From Brevundimonas halotolerans (GTDB taxonomy: Bacteria; Pseudomonadota; Alphaproteobacteria; Caulobacterales; Caulobacteraceae), in assembly GCF_003730275.1 (NCBI RefSeq), contig NZ_QTTA01000017.1, forward strand, positions 62,001 through 126,000: a stretch of 64,000 bases of DNA, written 5' to 3'. This document shows, one piece after another, positions 62,582-64,000 of the stretch (its first letter is position 1; each line of letters starts with the position of its first letter). The notes beneath the pieces are model-generated. The model saw only the letters and a program-made list of their open reading frames with translations. It searched no databases and was not told the origin of the DNA. Both the position numbers and the translations under genes were made by a program.

Positions 62582-62929
62582 CTACCGGCCCGACCGTTCC
62601 CAGCCATAGGCGACCCAGGTGCCATCCACCTTGTGCGCCTCGATGACCGTGTCATCGTCATCGGTGCGGCGGCGGCCCTTGCGCGCCCCGCCCGTCTTGC
62701 GGCGCGCCCGGCTGGACATGCCCATCAGGAACATCACCACCCCGGCGACCACGGCAATCACGGCCACGGCAATGGCGGTGAACACGGCCAGCAGGGCCCC
62801 GACCGCCATGGCACAGCCCGCCGCGATCAGCCCGCCCAGCCACATCAGCGGTCGCAGGAAACCGCCCGGGCCTCCGACGCTCGCCGTCGCGGCACCCAGA
62901 CTGTCAAAACGCGGTCCAGTCGAACTCAT
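62582..62929 (-). CDS. Small membrane protein of unknown function
   Basis: A 115-aa protein with two hydrophobic segments (about 27-48 and 50-70), a basic stretch SRARRKTGGARKGRRR, then an acidic run DDDD and a soluble C-terminal tail ending in VDGTWVAYGWER. Not recognised. It is 6 bp upstream of the amidase gene on the same strand, so it probably shares its transcript. ATG 62929. Confidence 0.72.
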   Translation of the reverse strand: MSSTGPRFDSLGAATASVGGPGGFLRPLMWLGGLIAAGCAMAVGALLAVFTAIAVAVIAVVAGVVMFLMGMSSRARRKTGGARKGRRRTDDDDTVIEAHKVDGTWVAYGWERSGR

Positions 62930-63046
62930 GCCTACTCCTTGTCGGCTCCGGATCGGGGCCAGCCCACCCTTAACGCCGAACCCTCAATGTCGGTCCATCC
63001 TGCCTTGGGGTCAAGCAACCGGGGGGTGCGGCAAACCCGCCGCCCG

Positions 63047-64000
63047 TTAACCCAAAGGCCGATCCGCCAGCACCACAGCCCCCTCGCGACGCATGCGGTC
63101 GGCCTCGATCCGGCGCATCACCGCCTGGGCCTGCGGGTCCTCGACGGCGCCGCCGATCAGGATCAGCGCCCGCGCCGCCTCGCCCGACACGCCAAAGGCA
63201 TTGGCGAGGGCCTCGAACGGCGACTGCTGCTCGGGGAAGCGCTTGATGCGGACCGAGGCATCGGCGTCGATCCCGGCCAGTTCCTTGGCCTTGGCAATGG
63301 CCTCATTCATGCCGCCCAGCTCATCGACCAGACCCAGTTCCAGCGCCTGGGCACCCGTCCAGACCCGGCCCTTTGCGATTTCTCCAACCCGCGCAGGCGT
63401 CAGGTCACGGCCGCGCGCCACCAGGGTGATGAAGTCGCCATAGATCCGGTCCATCGAACCGGCGAAGGCCTCGCGCTGCGACGGCGTAAACTCGTCGCTG
63501 ATGGCATAGGCGTCGGCATAGTCGCCGCCGACCGACAGGCCGCGCACATCGACGCCGAACCGCGCCAGCGCATCGCGCAGCACCATCTTGCCACCGAACA
63601 CCCCGATCGACCCCGTCAGGGTCGAGGGCTGGGCCACGATATGGTCGGCCTCGGCACTGATCCAGTAGCCGCCGGACGCCGCATAGGTGCCCATGGACAC
63701 CACCACCGGCTTGCCCGCCGCCTTGGCCGCGCGCACCGCTGCGGCAATCTGCTCAGACGCTTCCGGCGAACCGCCGGGCGAGGACACGCGCAGCACAATG
63801 GCCTGCACGTCCTTGTCCTTGATGGCGTCATAGATGGCCTCGGCCATCACGTCCGAATGGATCGACGACCCGCCACCAAACGGATCGGCATTGCCGCCCG
63901 ATCCGGTGATGATCGCGCCCTCGCCACCAATCACGGCGATGACGTCACGGCCCGAGCCGTTGTCCGGACCCATGGCGCTGGAATATTCGTCGAACGGGAT
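63047..64000 (-). CDS. sppA: Signal peptide peptidase SppA, C-terminal part (5' end outside the window)
   Basis: The frame is open to the right edge; codons upstream of the first ATG read IPFDEYSSA, so the gene continues. The visible part is the S49 serine peptidase domain, with the catalytic Ser in TYAASGGYWIS, substrate-pocket VLRVSSPGGSPEASE and STLTGSIGVFGGK. It is the second half of a long-form SppA, a membrane-bound protease that degrades cleaved signal peptides; the first half with the catalytic Lys would be outside. A 117-bp gap separates it from the small membrane protein. Confidence 0.9.
   Translation of the reverse strand: MPFDEYSSAMGPDNGSGRDVIAVIGGEGAIITGSGGNADPFGGGSSIHSDVMAEAIYDAIKDKDVQAIVLRVSSPGGSPEASEQIAAAVRAAKAAGKPVVVSMGTYAASGGYWISAEADHIVAQPSTLTGSIGVFGGKMVLRDALARFGVDVRGLSVGGDYADAYAISDEFTPSQREAFAGSMDRIYGDFITLVARGRDLTPARVGEIAKGRVWTGAQALELGLVDELGGMNEAIAKAKELAGIDADASVRIKRFPEQQSPFEALANAFGVSGEAARALILIGGAVEDPQAQAVMRRIEADRMRREGAVVLADRPLG

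Overview
The window looks like chromosomal DNA of a Caulobacteraceae alphaproteobacterium, most likely Brevundimonas or a close relative. It is GC-rich and densely packed, and it carries several lineage markers: FlbD beside fliFGHN, the cell-cycle methyltransferase CcrM (GANTC) with a CtrA-like promoter, a FtsZ with a long linker, a SigF/NrsF metal-stress pair, and a large TonB-dependent receptor. The genus is an inference; no 16S rRNA gene is present.

Layout. 1-6660: a leftward flagellar operon fliF-fliG-fliH-fliN-flbD with a class A beta-lactamase gene wedged between flbD and flhA; flhA runs off the left edge. 6712-10342: metabolic genes (leucine-type dehydrogenase, lipase-like lipoprotein, thioesterase, GST). 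10404-14067: a SigF/NrsF-controlled bufferin operon (bufA1-bufB-bufC-doxX), i.e. a metal-responsive RiPP system built around an MNIO (DUF692) enzyme, with the sigma/anti-sigma pair divergent from it and matching SigF motifs facing both ways. 14072-24159: nucleoside transporter, a predicted exported caspase-like protease with four PPC domains, a DUF4349 lipoprotein, ilvE, a PetR/PetP-like two-component pair, proC, a YbjN protein and ubiK. 24353-27101: lgt, a MidA-like methyltransferase and pgeF in one operon.

27105-60546 is a split division and cell-wall (dcw) cluster, all leftward. The upstream part is mraZ-rsmH-ftsL-ftsI-murE-murF-mraY-murD-ftsW-murG (60546 to 49350), mostly with start/stop overlaps. 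It is interrupted by a roughly 10-kb block (39202-49343) holding ccrM, mutY, a DciA-like gene, two DsbA-like genes, smc, a WecG/TagA glycosyltransferase and small secreted proteins. The cluster resumes with murC-murB-ddlB-ftsQ-ftsA, is interrupted again by a 3.4-kb TonB-dependent receptor gene, and ends with ftsZ and lpxC. GANTC sites and CtrA-like boxes lie upstream of ftsZ and ccrM, and a CtrA-like box lies upstream of fliF, which fits cell-cycle control.

60547-64000: four TGGGN repeats upstream of mraZ, a triple 47-bp repeat with compensatory changes, the RNase P RNA gene (rnpB), a hypothetical gene, a peptidoglycan amidase, a small membrane protein and a truncated sppA. No tRNA, rRNA, CRISPR array, insertion sequence or prophage was recognised.
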